Part shown: in pieces, positions 6,799 to 14,409 of the stretch | How the letters are laid out: every line of letters starts with the position of its first letter | Numbering within the stretch: the first letter of the stretch is position 1 | Source: an uncultured Collinsella sp. | Lineage (GTDB): Bacteria; Actinomycetota; Coriobacteriia; Coriobacteriales; Coriobacteriaceae | Assembly: GCA_900759335.1 (NCBI GenBank) | Contig: CAAEUX010000040.1 | Coordinates: 1 to 19,869, forward strand | Direction: 5' to 3' | Length of the DNA: 19,869 bases | Position numbers and translations under genes: made by a program | Notes under the pieces: generated by a model | What the model was told of the DNA's origin: nothing | Seen by the model: only the letters and a program-made list of their open reading frames with translations | The model's database searches: none

Positions 6799-9700
6799 TA
6801 TGCATTCACGACCTTTCCGGTTTCGCGATCGAGTTTTTGCGAGACGACGCGACTGACGCCGTCGGCTTGCATCGAGACGCCATAGAGGACGTCAGCGTCC
6901 TCCATAGTACGGCGCTGATGCGAGATAACCAAGAGCTGCGTATCGGAACGCAACACATCGAGCGCGCCGATGAGCTTGGACAGGTTGGCGTCATCGAGCG
7001 CCGCCTCGACCTCGTCCAACACATAGAACGGCACCGTGCGCGTGCGATACACGGCAAAGAGCAGGGCGAGCGCCGTCAGACTCTTCTCGCCGCCCGACAT
7101 GAGCATCATCTTGGTGATGCGCTTGCCGCGCGGCTGCGCCACGACCTCGATACCCGTCTCGGCAGGATGCTCGGGATCGGTCATCTCCAGATGAGCCTGG
7201 CCGCCCGGGAAGAGCATAGCGAAGATCTCGCGGAAGTTCGCGTCGACCTTTTCAAAGGTCACCAGGAAGGCTTTACGCATCTTACGGTCGATGGCCACGG
7301 TAATCTTGGTGAGCGCCTTACGCGCGCTCTCCAGATCGGCCAGCTGCTCCTCGATGTAGTCGGCGCGGCGCTTGAGCTGCGCGTACTCCTCCATGGCAAC
7401 TTGGTTAACGGGACCAAGGTTGTTGATCTGGCGCACAAGCTGGTTGAGTTCGCGCTCGGCGGCATCGCGGTCCGTGGGCGCCGGAAGCATGAGCGCTTCC
7501 TCGAGCACCGTCGTGCCATCGGCGGTAATGGCCTTGATGGCAGCCTCGACCTGCACCTCGAGCTTGCCACGCGCGACCTTGAACTCGTTTTGCGTGGCAG
7601 AGGCGGTATCGACTCGCTCCTTAGCGCGGGCAACCTCTGCCTTGGCATCCTCGATGGTCTTCTTGAGCGAAGCGGAGTCCGCCTCCTCCAGAGAGGCCTG
7701 GTCACGCAGGCGCGCTGCCCAATCCGACGCGCGTTCCAACAGGGCAGAATAGCGTTCGTGCATGGGATCGACGCGCAGGCGCAGCAGCTCGAGCGAGCGC
7801 GAGGCCTGGCGTGTTCCGCGGATACGACGGTCGATGCCCTCAAGACGATGCTCCAGGTCGGGCACGCGGCCCTTCAGCGTACGCAGACGCTCGCTCGTCT
7901 GAGCCAGGCGGACCTTGGCATCGGCGAGCTTACCGGCTGCCTCGGAGTCGTCACGGCGCACGCGATCGAGCTCGTCGTTGGCTTCGGCAATCTGAAGACC
8001 CAGGTCGCTTGCCTGCGCACGGGCCTCGTCGCGCGAACGGGTGAGCTCGTCAACGCGCGGGCGCGCAGCGCGAACGGCCTCGGCGGCCTGCTCGCGGCGC
8101 TTGGAGATGCGCACACGCTCGACCTCGGCATTGTTGGCGCTTTGCTCCAAGCGGCCAATCTCGGAGAGCAGCGAGCGGCGCTCGCCCTCAAGACGGGCAA
8201 TCTCGCCGGCGGCATCGCCCTCGGCGGCACGTGCCTCCTCGACGGCCGCATTGGCCTCGACGACCTGATCCGACACATGCTCAAACACGGCAGCTAGATC
8301 GGGCTCCAGGCCCTCTAGCTCGCGAATACGACGCTTGCGCTCCAGGGCACCCGAAGCCTCGCCGGCATCGAGCCCCACCCGCACCAGGCCGCCACAGCTC
8401 ACACGGGCGCCATCGGGCGTCACATAGGTCACACCGTCAACGACAGGTGCCGCCAGAGCGGCAGCCAAATCATCGACCACGTAATAGCCGCCGAGCAGGG
8501 CCTCGACAACCGGGCCATAACCGGAGCGCACGGACAGGTGATCGACCAGACGCGAACCGGCAGCACCCTTAGCGGCAGCAGAGCCGCTCACGCCGCGCGC
8601 CATCAGCAGTGCCTCGCCCGAGGCCTTCTTTTGGTCCAGAGCCGCACGACCGGCACGCTCAAGCGCGGCGGCGTCATCAAACAACAGGGCATCGATATCG
8701 CCGGCAAGTAGCTGCTCCACCAGGCCCTCAAGCTCGCGCGGGGCCTCGAGCACGTCGCCCAGACGACCCGAGACATCGTCGCCCAATGCACCCACCAGAC
8801 GGCTCACGAGCGGCGAGCTGTCGGCCATGCGGGCATCGAGTTTCTTTTGGCTGGAAAGCTCCGAGCGCACCTCGGATAACTTGTTGCGCGCATCGCTCTC
8901 GCGGGCACGCAAGTCCTTCAGCGCCGCACGGGCGACCTCGGTAGCCTCACGCGCATCGACCTGGGCCTGGCGCGCTTCCTCAAGAGCACCCTCAAGCTCC
9001 CCTGCGCGGTTGCGACGGCTCTCGAGCGAGGCCGTGACCTCCTCGAGCTGCTCGTCAATCTGCTCCAAGCGCGAGACATACATGTTGTCCTCGACCTCGG
9101 CGTTGCTCAGCGAGTCCTTCACCTTGGCGAGCTCGAGCGCGGCGTTATCGGCCACACGCTGCACATCGCGCTGCTCGCGCGTGAGCTGCGAAATCTGATT
9201 GTCGAGCGCCACACGACGCTCGTGGAGCTGGGCGGCGGCAGGACCGGCGGCGTCAACGTCGTCCTGGGCCTGCATCTGCGCACCGGTCACTTCCTCAAGC
9301 TGGGCACGCGCATCCTCGAGCTCCTCGACCACGCGACGACGCTGATGCTCGGAGCTCGAGATCTGGCCGCGCATGTCGGACAGGCGCGACACCATGTTGT
9401 GACCCTTTTCCTCGAGTAGGCGCATGTCGGAGTTGATGCGGCCGACCACGTCTTGCATATGGCGGCGCTGCTCGCCTAGGTCGCCCACAAACAGGCCCTT
9501 TTCCTCGAGCATGACCTGAAGCTTCTCGAGCTCGCGCTCCTTTTCGCCCATGCGGTACTGCGCAAGCTCCAGCTCGGCGGCACCTTCCTTGGAACGGCTC
9601 TCCAGGTCGTTCCACTGCGACTGCAGCGAACGCAGCTCGTCGACGGCTAGCATCTGCGTAAGCTCGTTCGCGCGCGAGGACAGCTCTTTGTACTTGCGCG

Positions 9701-10334
9701 CGCGATCGACCTGACGCTCCAACGGTCGCAGCTGACGGGCGATTTCCTTATTGATGTCGCGGGCACGCGTCAGGTGCTCGTCCATCGACTTGATCTTTTT
9801 GAGCGCACGCTCCTTGCGGCGCTTGTGCTTGGATATGCCGGCGGCCTCCTCGATGAGGGCGCGGCGCTCCTCGGGGCGGCTCTGCAAAATGGCGTCGAGC
9901 TTGCCCTGGCTGATGATGGAATGCGTATCCTTGCCCAGGCCCGAATCGTGCAGGATATCCTGAATGTCCATCAGGCGGCACGGACTCGAGTTGATGAGGT
10001 ACTCGCTTTCGCCCGAGCGATACATGCGACGAGTGATAGCGACCTCGTCAAAATCGACGGGCAACATATGGTCCGAGTTATCGAGCACCAGTGTGACCTC
10101 AGCGACACCCACCGGCTTGCGCGCTGACGAGCCCGAGAAGATGACATCCTCCATGGCCTGGCCGCGCAACTGCTTGGCGCTCTGCTCGCCCAGGACCCAC
10201 AGGATGGAGTCGGAGATGTTCGATTTTCCCGAGCCGTTGGGACCGACGATGACGGTCAGGCCCGGCTCAAACGTCATATGGGCGCGGTCGGCAAACGACT
10301 TGAACCCTTTGAGCGTGAGGGACTTGAGATACAC
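6798..10334 (-). CDS. smc: Chromosome segregation ATPase SMC
   Basis: SMC dimers with ScpA and ScpB compact chromosomes and align their arms. The 1178 residues have the full layout. Walker A is GPNGSGKSN at 31-39 in the N-terminal head. Coiled coil runs from about 165 to 500, with many Glu, Arg, Leu and Ala heptads. A hinge at about 505-655 is followed by a returning coiled coil. The C-terminal head has the signature LMSGGEKS at 1078-1085 and Walker B FYVLDEVEAALDD near 1103-1115, with Asp1107-Glu1108 catalytic. The length is normal. It starts with GTG, with GAGG four bases upstream, ten bases after the rnc stop. The scpA and scpB genes are not in the window. The order rnc-smc-ftsY is conserved in many Gram-positive bacteria. 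Confidence 0.97.
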   Translation of the reverse strand: MYLKSLTLKGFKSFADRAHMTFEPGLTVIVGPNGSGKSNISDSILWVLGEQSAKQLRGQAMEDVIFSGSSARKPVGVAEVTLVLDNSDHMLPVDFDEVAITRRMYRSGESEYLINSSPCRLMDIQDILHDSGLGKDTHSIISQGKLDAILQSRPEERRALIEEAAGISKHKRRKERALKKIKSMDEHLTRARDINKEIARQLRPLERQVDRARKYKELSSRANELTQMLAVDELRSLQSQWNDLESRSKEGAAELELAQYRMGEKERELEKLQVMLEEKGLFVGDLGEQRRHMQDVVGRINSDMRLLEEKGHNMVSRLSDMRGQISSSEHQRRRVVEELEDARAQLEEVTGAQMQAQDDVDAAGPAAAQLHERRVALDNQISQLTREQRDVQRVADNAALELAKVKDSLSNAEVEDNMYVSRLEQIDEQLEEVTASLESRRNRAGELEGALEEARQAQVDAREATEVARAALKDLRARESDARNKLSEVRSELSSQKKLDARMADSSPLVSRLVGALGDDVSGRLGDVLEAPRELEGLVEQLLAGDIDALLFDDAAALERAGRAALDQKKASGEALLMARGVSGSAAAKGAAGSRLVDHLSVRSGYGPVVEALLGGYYVVDDLAAALAAPVVDGVTYVTPDGARVSCGGLVRVGLDAGEASGALERKRRIRELEGLEPDLAAVFEHVSDQVVEANAAVEEARAAEGDAAGEIARLEGERRSLLSEIGRLEQSANNAEVERVRISKRREQAAEAVRAARPRVDELTRSRDEARAQASDLGLQIAEANDELDRVRRDDSEAAGKLADAKVRLAQTSERLRTLKGRVPDLEHRLEGIDRRIRGTRQASRSLELLRLRVDPMHERYSALLERASDWAARLRDQASLEEADSASLKKTIEDAKAEVARAKERVDTASATQNEFKVARGKLEVQVEAAIKAITADGTTVLEEALMLPAPTDRDAAERELNQLVRQINNLGPVNQVAMEEYAQLKRRADYIEEQLADLESARKALTKITVAIDRKMRKAFLVTFEKVDANFREIFAMLFPGGQAHLEMTDPEHPAETGIEVVAQPRGKRITKMMLMSGGEKSLTALALLFAVYRTRTVPFYVLDEVEAALDDANLSKLIGALDVLRSDTQLLVISHQRRTMEDADVLYGVSMQADGVSRVVSQKLDRETGKVVNA

Positions 10335-10344
10335 GGTTCCTCGC

Positions 10345-11070
10345 TTACACGTGCTTCTTATTCAGAATCACGCCGTTGGTGGTGTAACCCATGCGGTCGA
10401 GCGCTTCGAGCGCGGCGGCTCCCTCGGCTTCCTTCTTTGAGGAGCCGGAGCCGCGACCCTGACGAATACCATCGATCAACACCACGGCGGTAAAGGTGGG
10501 CGCATGCGCCGGGCCCTCGGAGCCAACGAGCTTATACGCCGGGGGCTCGTGACCGTCGGCTTGCACGCACTCCTGCAAAAACGACTTGGGGTTCGCAGGA
10601 TGCTCGGCACGCTCGGAAGCCAAATGCGGCTTAAGCGTACGGTGAATGAACTCCGCCGCCGCATCCCAGCCGGCATCCAGGTACAGCGCGCCCACGAGCG
10701 ACTCATAGACGTTCTCGAGCGCCGAATGCAGGCCGCGCGCACCGGTACCGGTCTCGGAGGCACCAAAGATGATGATGTCGTCAATGCCCAGCTCGTGAGA
10801 AACCTCGGACAGCGTAGCGCCCGAGACAAGCGACACCTTCAGGCGCGTGAGCTTGCCCTCGTCAAACTCCGGATAGGACTCAAACAGGGAGCGTGCGACC
10901 ACAGCGCCCAAAATGGAATCGCCCAAGAACTCAAGGCGCTCATAGCTGGCAGAAACCGGCTGGCCCTCGACTGCCGAGGGATGCGTAAGCGCCGCGCGCA
11001 GCAGCACCTTATTGTTGAACTCGTGGCCCAAGATTTCCTGGGCGCGCGTAAGTCGTTCGGATAAAGCCAA
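10345..11070 (-). CDS. rnc: Ribonuclease III
   Basis: RNase III cleaves double-stranded RNA, including the 30S rRNA precursor. The 241 residues hold an endonuclease domain with the signature RLEFLGDSIL at 45-54 (metal ligands Glu47 and Asp51) and the second metal site at 120-123. A double-stranded RNA-binding domain follows from about 160, ending in GSGSSKKEAEGAAALEAL. At the second site the usual Asp-x-x-Glu is Asn120-Val-Tyr-Glu123, so one metal-binding Asp is replaced by Asn. The start is TTG at 11068-11070. AAGGAGG lies eight bases before it, within the end of acpP, and no ATG is nearby. It is three bases downstream of acpP and feeds into smc. Confidence 0.95.
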   Translation of the reverse strand: MALSERLTRAQEILGHEFNNKVLLRAALTHPSAVEGQPVSASYERLEFLGDSILGAVVARSLFESYPEFDEGKLTRLKVSLVSGATLSEVSHELGIDDIIIFGASETGTGARGLHSALENVYESLVGALYLDAGWDAAAEFIHRTLKPHLASERAEHPANPKSFLQECVQADGHEPPAYKLVGSEGPAHAPTFTAVVLIDGIRQGRGSGSSKKEAEGAAALEALDRMGYTTNGVILNKKHV

Positions 11071-11073
11071 GAC

Positions 11074-11316
11074 TTAGGCCTCCTTGGCAGCTTCGATAGC
11101 GTCGACGGCGTCGGCGACAGAGTTGAGCGAGAGCAGGGTCTCGTCATCGATCTCGAGGTTGAACTCGTCCTCGATAGCCGTAACCAGCTGCAGGCGCTCG
11201 AGCGAGTTGGCATCGAGGTCGTCAAAGGTGGTCTCCTCGCTAATTTCGGCAACATCGACGCCCAGAACGTCAGCAGCGACCTCGGCGATCTTGTCGAAGA
11301 TTTCGGAGCGGTCCAT
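11074..11316 (-). CDS. acpP: Acyl carrier protein
   Basis: This 80-residue acidic protein carries growing acyl chains on a phosphopantetheine arm in fatty-acid synthesis and supplies acyl groups for phospholipids. The attachment serine is Ser38 in DANSLERLQLV. Most ACPs have Asp-Ser-Leu here, so Asn37 is a variant. The rest fits the four-helix family, with IEDEFNLEIDDETL near 47-60. AGAGGAA lies five bases before the ATG at 11314-11316; an upstream in-frame ATG overlaps that region and was rejected. It follows plsX, with a 124-base gap holding a candidate promoter and palindrome, and runs into rnc. The fabD and fabG genes that often lie between plsX and acpP are absent. Confidence 0.95.
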   Translation of the reverse strand: MDRSEIFDKIAEVAADVLGVDVAEISEETTFDDLDANSLERLQLVTAIEDEFNLEIDDETLLSLNSVADAVDAIEAAKEA

Positions 11317-11352
11317 AGCGCTTCCTCTCATAGTGCATGAATACCAAAAGAA

Positions 11353-11374
11353 TGGTACCGCCCGGGCGGTACCA
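11353..11374 (-). promoter_or_regulatory. Perfect 22-bp palindrome in the acpP leader (operator or attenuator)
   Basis: A perfect 22-bp inverted repeat with no spacer sits 36 bases before the acpP start; its core is GGTACCGCCCGGGCGGTACC. On the minus strand it is followed by ATTCTTTTGG. It could act as DNA (a dimeric repressor site at the start of transcription) or as RNA (a hairpin with a short U-tract, so a terminator or attenuator). Confidence 0.6.
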
Positions 11375-11387
11375 AGACACGGTTCTG

Positions 11388-11393
11388 ATTCTA
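11388..11393 (-). promoter_or_regulatory. Candidate -10 box for acpP
   Basis: TAGAAT on the minus strand would start transcription near 11381, just before the palindrome. The hexamer 17 bases upstream does not resemble TTGACA, so the promoter is tentative. Confidence 0.35.
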
Positions 11394-11440
11394 CCCCACG
11401 ACGTGCGCCGCGAAGCACATAACAGCGCCCTAACTCGCTC

Positions 11441-12460
11441 TTATAAAACGATACCGTCCACGGAGTTGGCGACATTCTCGACCAGCCCGGCGCGCACGGC
11501 TTCGACCGCCGCGAGCGTACCGTTTTTAACAGCCTCGACCGAGGTGGCGCCATGGCCGATCAGGACCACGCCGCGCAGGCCCAAAAGAATCGCGCCGCCC
11601 TTGGCGTCGCCAGAGAGCTTGGCCTTAATCTCGCGCATCTGCTTTTTGATGAGAAGCGCGGCAATCTTGGTGCCAAGCGAAGACATAAAGACACCCTTGA
11701 GCTCCTGCAGCAAAAACTTGGCAGCGCCCTCGGTGGCCTTGAGCGCAATATTGCCCGACATGCCATCGGCAACGACGACATCGAAGTTACCTGAGGTGAT
11801 GTCCGTTCCCTCGCAGTTACCAACAAAGCCGGGAACGGCGGCTTTCATGGCCGGGAAGCAGGCCTTGGTAAAGTTGGAGCCCTTCTCGTCCTCGGTGCCG
11901 TTGGCAAGCAGGCCCACGCGGGGATGCTCGATGCCCAGGACAACGCGGGCATAGGCGCTACCCATCTGAGCAAAACGCACCATGTCATCGACCTCGACAT
12001 CGGGGTTGGCGCCCATATCGCACAGCACCGTCAGACCGCCGGCACGATTGGGCAGCGCATTGGTCAGACAGGGGCGCACCGGCTGCTTCTTGCCTTCGGC
12101 CTGATACCTAAACGGCGTCACGTAGGCGGTGGCGGCAGCGGTCATGGCACCGGTGGAACCGGCGGAGAAGAACGCATCCGCGTTGCCCTTCTTAATGGCG
12201 CGGCAAGAAAGCACGATCGACGACTTACGCTTGGTCATCACGGCGCGAATGGGATCGTCATCCATGGCGATAACGTCAGGCGCCTCAAGGGCCTCAACAC
12301 GTGCGTGGGAAGCTGCAAAGGGATTGACGATTTCGGCGGGGCCAGCTGCCAAGACCTCAATATCGGGATCGGCAGCAAGTGCAGCCTCGATACCATCGAG
12401 AACAACCTGAGGTTTTTCGTCTCCGCCCACAACGTCTACACAAACGCGAACGTTACTCAT
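11441..12460 (-). CDS. plsX: Phosphate acyltransferase PlsX
   Basis: PlsX converts acyl-ACP to acyl-phosphate, the donor PlsY uses to make lysophosphatidic acid. It is a peripheral membrane enzyme. The 339 residues begin with VCVDVVGGDEKPQVVLDG, the family's GGD motif (usually DAMGGDxxP). They include SSIVLSCRAIKKGNADAFFSAGSTGAMTAAA, LCDMGANPD, and the conserved VGLLANGTEDEKGS segment, in which most members read G-x-E-x-x-K-G. Two in-frame ATGs lie six bases apart. I chose the inner one at 12458-12460, because AAGGAG would be only one base from the outer ATG but eight from the inner. The gene lies just past a terminator-like hairpin after rpmF and before acpP, whose product carries its substrate. 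Confidence 0.95.
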   Translation of the reverse strand: MSNVRVCVDVVGGDEKPQVVLDGIEAALAADPDIEVLAAGPAEIVNPFAASHARVEALEAPDVIAMDDDPIRAVMTKRKSSIVLSCRAIKKGNADAFFSAGSTGAMTAAATAYVTPFRYQAEGKKQPVRPCLTNALPNRAGGLTVLCDMGANPDVEVDDMVRFAQMGSAYARVVLGIEHPRVGLLANGTEDEKGSNFTKACFPAMKAAVPGFVGNCEGTDITSGNFDVVVADGMSGNIALKATEGAAKFLLQELKGVFMSSLGTKIAALLIKKQMREIKAKLSGDAKGGAILLGLRGVVLIGHGATSVEAVKNGTLAAVEAVRAGLVENVANSVDGIVL

Positions 12461-12474
12461 ACACATGCTCCTTA

Positions 12475-12507
12475 TACAAAAATGGCCGACTCATTGAGCC
12501 GGCCATT
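12475..12507 (-). terminator. Intrinsic terminator or attenuator between rpmF and plsX
   Basis: On the minus strand AATGGCCG pairs with CGGCCATT. One mismatch, three further pairs and a three-base loop complete the hairpin. It is followed by five T residues (ATTTTTG). This is the best U-tract terminator inside the gene run. It ends just before the plsX ribosome binding site, so read-through would set plsX and perhaps acpP expression. Confidence 0.65.
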
Positions 12508-12510
12508 GTG

Positions 12511-12524
12511 GTTCCATTTGGAAC
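12511..12524. repeat. Short inverted repeat upstream of plsX
   Basis: GTTCCA and TGGAAC flank two T residues. It lies between rpmF and the terminator-like hairpin and could be a small operator; nothing else supports that. Confidence 0.3.
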
Positions 12525-12547
12525 GGCATCGCATCCAGAGTATACCG

Positions 12548-12727
12548 TTACTCGGTAACGATAACCTCGCGGTCCTTGTAGAAACCGCAGCTGGGGCACA
12601 CGTGGTGCGGAAGCTTAACAGCGCCGCAACGGGGGCACGTGGACTGAGCCGCAGCCGAGATCTTCATGTTGGCGGAACGACGGGTGTGAGTGCGGATACG
12701 ACCCTGCTTTTGTTTAGGTACGGGCAT
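12548..12727 (-). CDS. rpmF: 50S ribosomal protein L32 (bL32)
   Basis: This 59-codon gene encodes MPVPKQKQGRIRTHTRRS at its start, the standard opening of L32, a small protein of the large ribosomal subunit. Two CxxC pairs, Cys31/Cys34 in CPRC and Cys44/Cys47 in CPSC, form the zinc ribbon, so this is the zinc-binding (C+) form. It ends KDREVIVTE. AAGGAAGG lies about five bases before the ATG at 12725-12727. It follows the DUF177 gene by 64 bases, the pairing usual across bacteria, and a terminator-like hairpin follows it. A weak promoter may lie in the gap: TTGCGC, 17 bases, TAGTTC on the minus strand. Confidence 0.97.
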   Translation of the reverse strand: MPVPKQKQGRIRTHTRRSANMKISAAAQSTCPRCGAVKLPHHVCPSCGFYKDREVIVTE

Positions 12728-12791
12728 AGTGACCTTCCTTATGAACTATCCAGTGTGGCGATTACGCGCAAGTAGCGATACTACCACAGTT

Positions 12792-13346
12792 TTACTCATC
12801 AAGCTTGAGATTCTTCAATGCTGCAAATGGATTTTCCGTGGCAGCAGCCCATTCTGCCTCTGCCTGGGCGGCGCAATCGCATTGCTCGACGTTGAGATTA
12901 CAACCGCAAGTGGGGCACAGACCGCGGCAATCGGGCTTGCACAGAACGACGAACGGCGTGTCCATAACGACCGCGTCATTGATGGGCTCACCCAAATCGA
13001 CGATGCGGTCCTCACCCAGGAGCTCGTAGCCGTCCTCGTAGGCCTCGGGATCCTCGGGCTCCTCAAAGAGGTAGAACTCCTCGATCTCGCCGGCGATATC
13101 AAACGAGGCGGGCTCCAGGCAACGGTCGCACTCGCCGGTGGCGTGCGCGCGGACCATGCCCGTGAGCAAGACACCGGTACCGGCATTGGTAAAGACAACG
13201 TCGTAGTCGATGCCGTCCTGAAGCTGGTACTCCTTCTCGCCCACCGTGTAGGTGGCGACATCGACCTTACCGGTCAGCGGATACGAATCTCCAGGAAACT
13301 CGAGCTGCTCGGAAAGATCGACGGTAACGCTCGGGAACTCAGCCAT
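12792..13346 (-). CDS. DUF177/YceD family protein
   Basis: The 184-residue protein matches the YceD (DUF177) family, which is linked to 23S rRNA accumulation and is nearly always encoded next to rpmF, as here. It has an N-terminal beta-rich half, then CDRC at 73-76, an acidic stretch EEFYLFEEPEDPEAYEDGYELL, and a C-terminal cysteine cluster (136, 140, 144, 147, 149, 156, 158) in CKPDCRGLCPTCG and NLNVEQCDC. The cluster suggests metal binding. The ATG at 13344-13346 overlaps the upstream stop as TAATG. No good ribosome binding site precedes it, so translation is probably coupled to the upstream gene. The biochemical function is unknown. Confidence 0.9.
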   Translation of the reverse strand: MAEFPSVTVDLSEQLEFPGDSYPLTGKVDVATYTVGEKEYQLQDGIDYDVVFTNAGTGVLLTGMVRAHATGECDRCLEPASFDIAGEIEEFYLFEEPEDPEAYEDGYELLGEDRIVDLGEPINDAVVMDTPFVVLCKPDCRGLCPTCGCNLNVEQCDCAAQAEAEWAAATENPFAALKNLKLDE

Positions 13347-13843
13347 TACCACTGACCATTCTGTTGGGCGGCACCCTCGTTGAGCTGTTGACGGCAACGG
13401 GTAACGGTGCCGGTCAGGCTCTTGAGGTTCTCCTCCAGGTGCGTAAAGACCTGCTCTGCGTAGTCCTCGGCAGCATAACGCGTCTCGCGCTCGTACTGCT
13501 GGGCACGATCGCGGATGTCGTCGGCCTGCTGCTGCGCAAGGCGGACGATCTCCTGCTCACCGGCAATGGTGAGGGCCTGCTGCTGAGCGTCGGCGATGAT
13601 GGAATCGGCCTGAGCGGCGGCGGAAGCCATAAGCTCCTCGCGCTCCTTAAGGATACGGCGGGACTTCTGCCACTCCTCGGGATAGCTCATGCGGATCTCG
13701 TCGAGGATGTTGAAGAACACGTCGGCGTCGATGACCTTGAACTGAGCGTTCTTGCCGAAAGGCGGCTTGGCTTCCTCGATCAGCCCTTCGAGCTCATCGA
13801 CCAAGCTGACGATCCTATCGCCAGGAAAATTCTCGCCCGGCAT
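13346..13843 (-). CDS. Small coiled-coil protein, DivIVA/ATP-synthase-B-like
   Basis: I do not recognise a precise function. The 165 residues begin with SLVDELEGLIEEAKPPFG, then a conserved-looking patch FKVIDADVFFNILDEIRMSYPEEW near 36-59. A long, Ala/Gln/Glu-rich helix with heptads follows from about 60 to 150 and ends in a Gln-rich tail. Similar proteins next to coaD in Gram-positive bacteria are often named ATPase or DivIVA-like, on weak grounds. It has no signal peptide or membrane segment. The ATG at 13841-13843 has AAAGGAG five bases upstream; two earlier in-frame starts lack a site. It follows coaD by 68 bases and its stop overlaps the DUF177 start. A scaffold or cell-division role is only a guess. 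Confidence 0.8.
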   Translation of the reverse strand: MPGENFPGDRIVSLVDELEGLIEEAKPPFGKNAQFKVIDADVFFNILDEIRMSYPEEWQKSRRILKEREELMASAAAQADSIIADAQQQALTIAGEQEIVRLAQQQADDIRDRAQQYERETRYAAEDYAEQVFTHLEENLKSLTGTVTRCRQQLNEGAAQQNGQW

Positions 13844-13911
13844 CCGGTCTCCTTTCATAGGTAACATATCATCGTGCTAGTTTACCACATGCCACCAGGC
13901 AATAAGAAACG

Positions 13912-14409
13912 TCACGAAAAGCGATATTTGAGCGCTTCGACCACGTTAGGCGGGACAAACGTCGATACATCGCTGCCGAGCGAGGCGATCTGGCGTACCA
14001 CCGAGCTCGAGATGTAACCGTACTGCGGAGCACTCATGACAAAGATGGACTCCAGCTCGCTATCCAAGCGATAATTGAGGTCGGCCTGCTGCAGCTCGTA
14101 CTCAAAGTCGGTCATAGCGCGCAGGCCCTTGACCACGGCCCCCGCCCCCTGCTCGCGAGCGAAGTCGACCAAGAGGCCGGTAAAGGGCAGGACCTCGACG
14201 CCGTCGATATCACCGAGCGCCTCGCGGGCCAGCGCCACGCGCTCATCGAGCATAAACGTGGTGCCCACACCGTTTTTACCCTGCGATTCGGCCACGGCGA
14301 CAATCACGCTGGGAAAGATGCGTCGGGCGCGGCGGATCACATCGATATGGCCAAACGTGATGGGATCGAAGGTGCCCGGGACGATCACGCGGTTGATGGT
14401 GTCATTCAT
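13912..14409 (-). CDS. coaD: Phosphopantetheine adenylyltransferase
   Basis: CoaD transfers AMP from ATP to 4'-phosphopantetheine, the fourth step of coenzyme A synthesis. CoA in turn supplies the arm of the acyl carrier protein encoded downstream. The 165-residue length is normal. The nucleotide-binding signature is GTFDPITFGH at 12-21, with His21 as the catalytic HxGH-type residue. It also has KGLRAMTDFEYELQ at 94-107 and the ISSSVVRQ motif at 133-140. Family members usually have TNGH where this has TFGH. The ATG at 14407-14409 overlaps the rsmD end by eight bases, with AGGAGG six bases upstream. The rsmD-coaD pairing is widespread in bacteria. Confidence 0.96.
   Translation of the reverse strand: MNDTINRVIVPGTFDPITFGHIDVIRRARRIFPSVIVAVAESQGKNGVGTTFMLDERVALAREALGDIDGVEVLPFTGLLVDFAREQGAGAVVKGLRAMTDFEYELQQADLNYRLDSELESIFVMSAPQYGYISSSVVRQIASLGSDVSTFVPPNVVEALKYRFS

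Noticed and set aside
6837..8297. Long plus-strand open frame opposite smc
   Set aside because: It is a by-product of biased codon use in the smc coiled coil; no start signal or recognisable domain.
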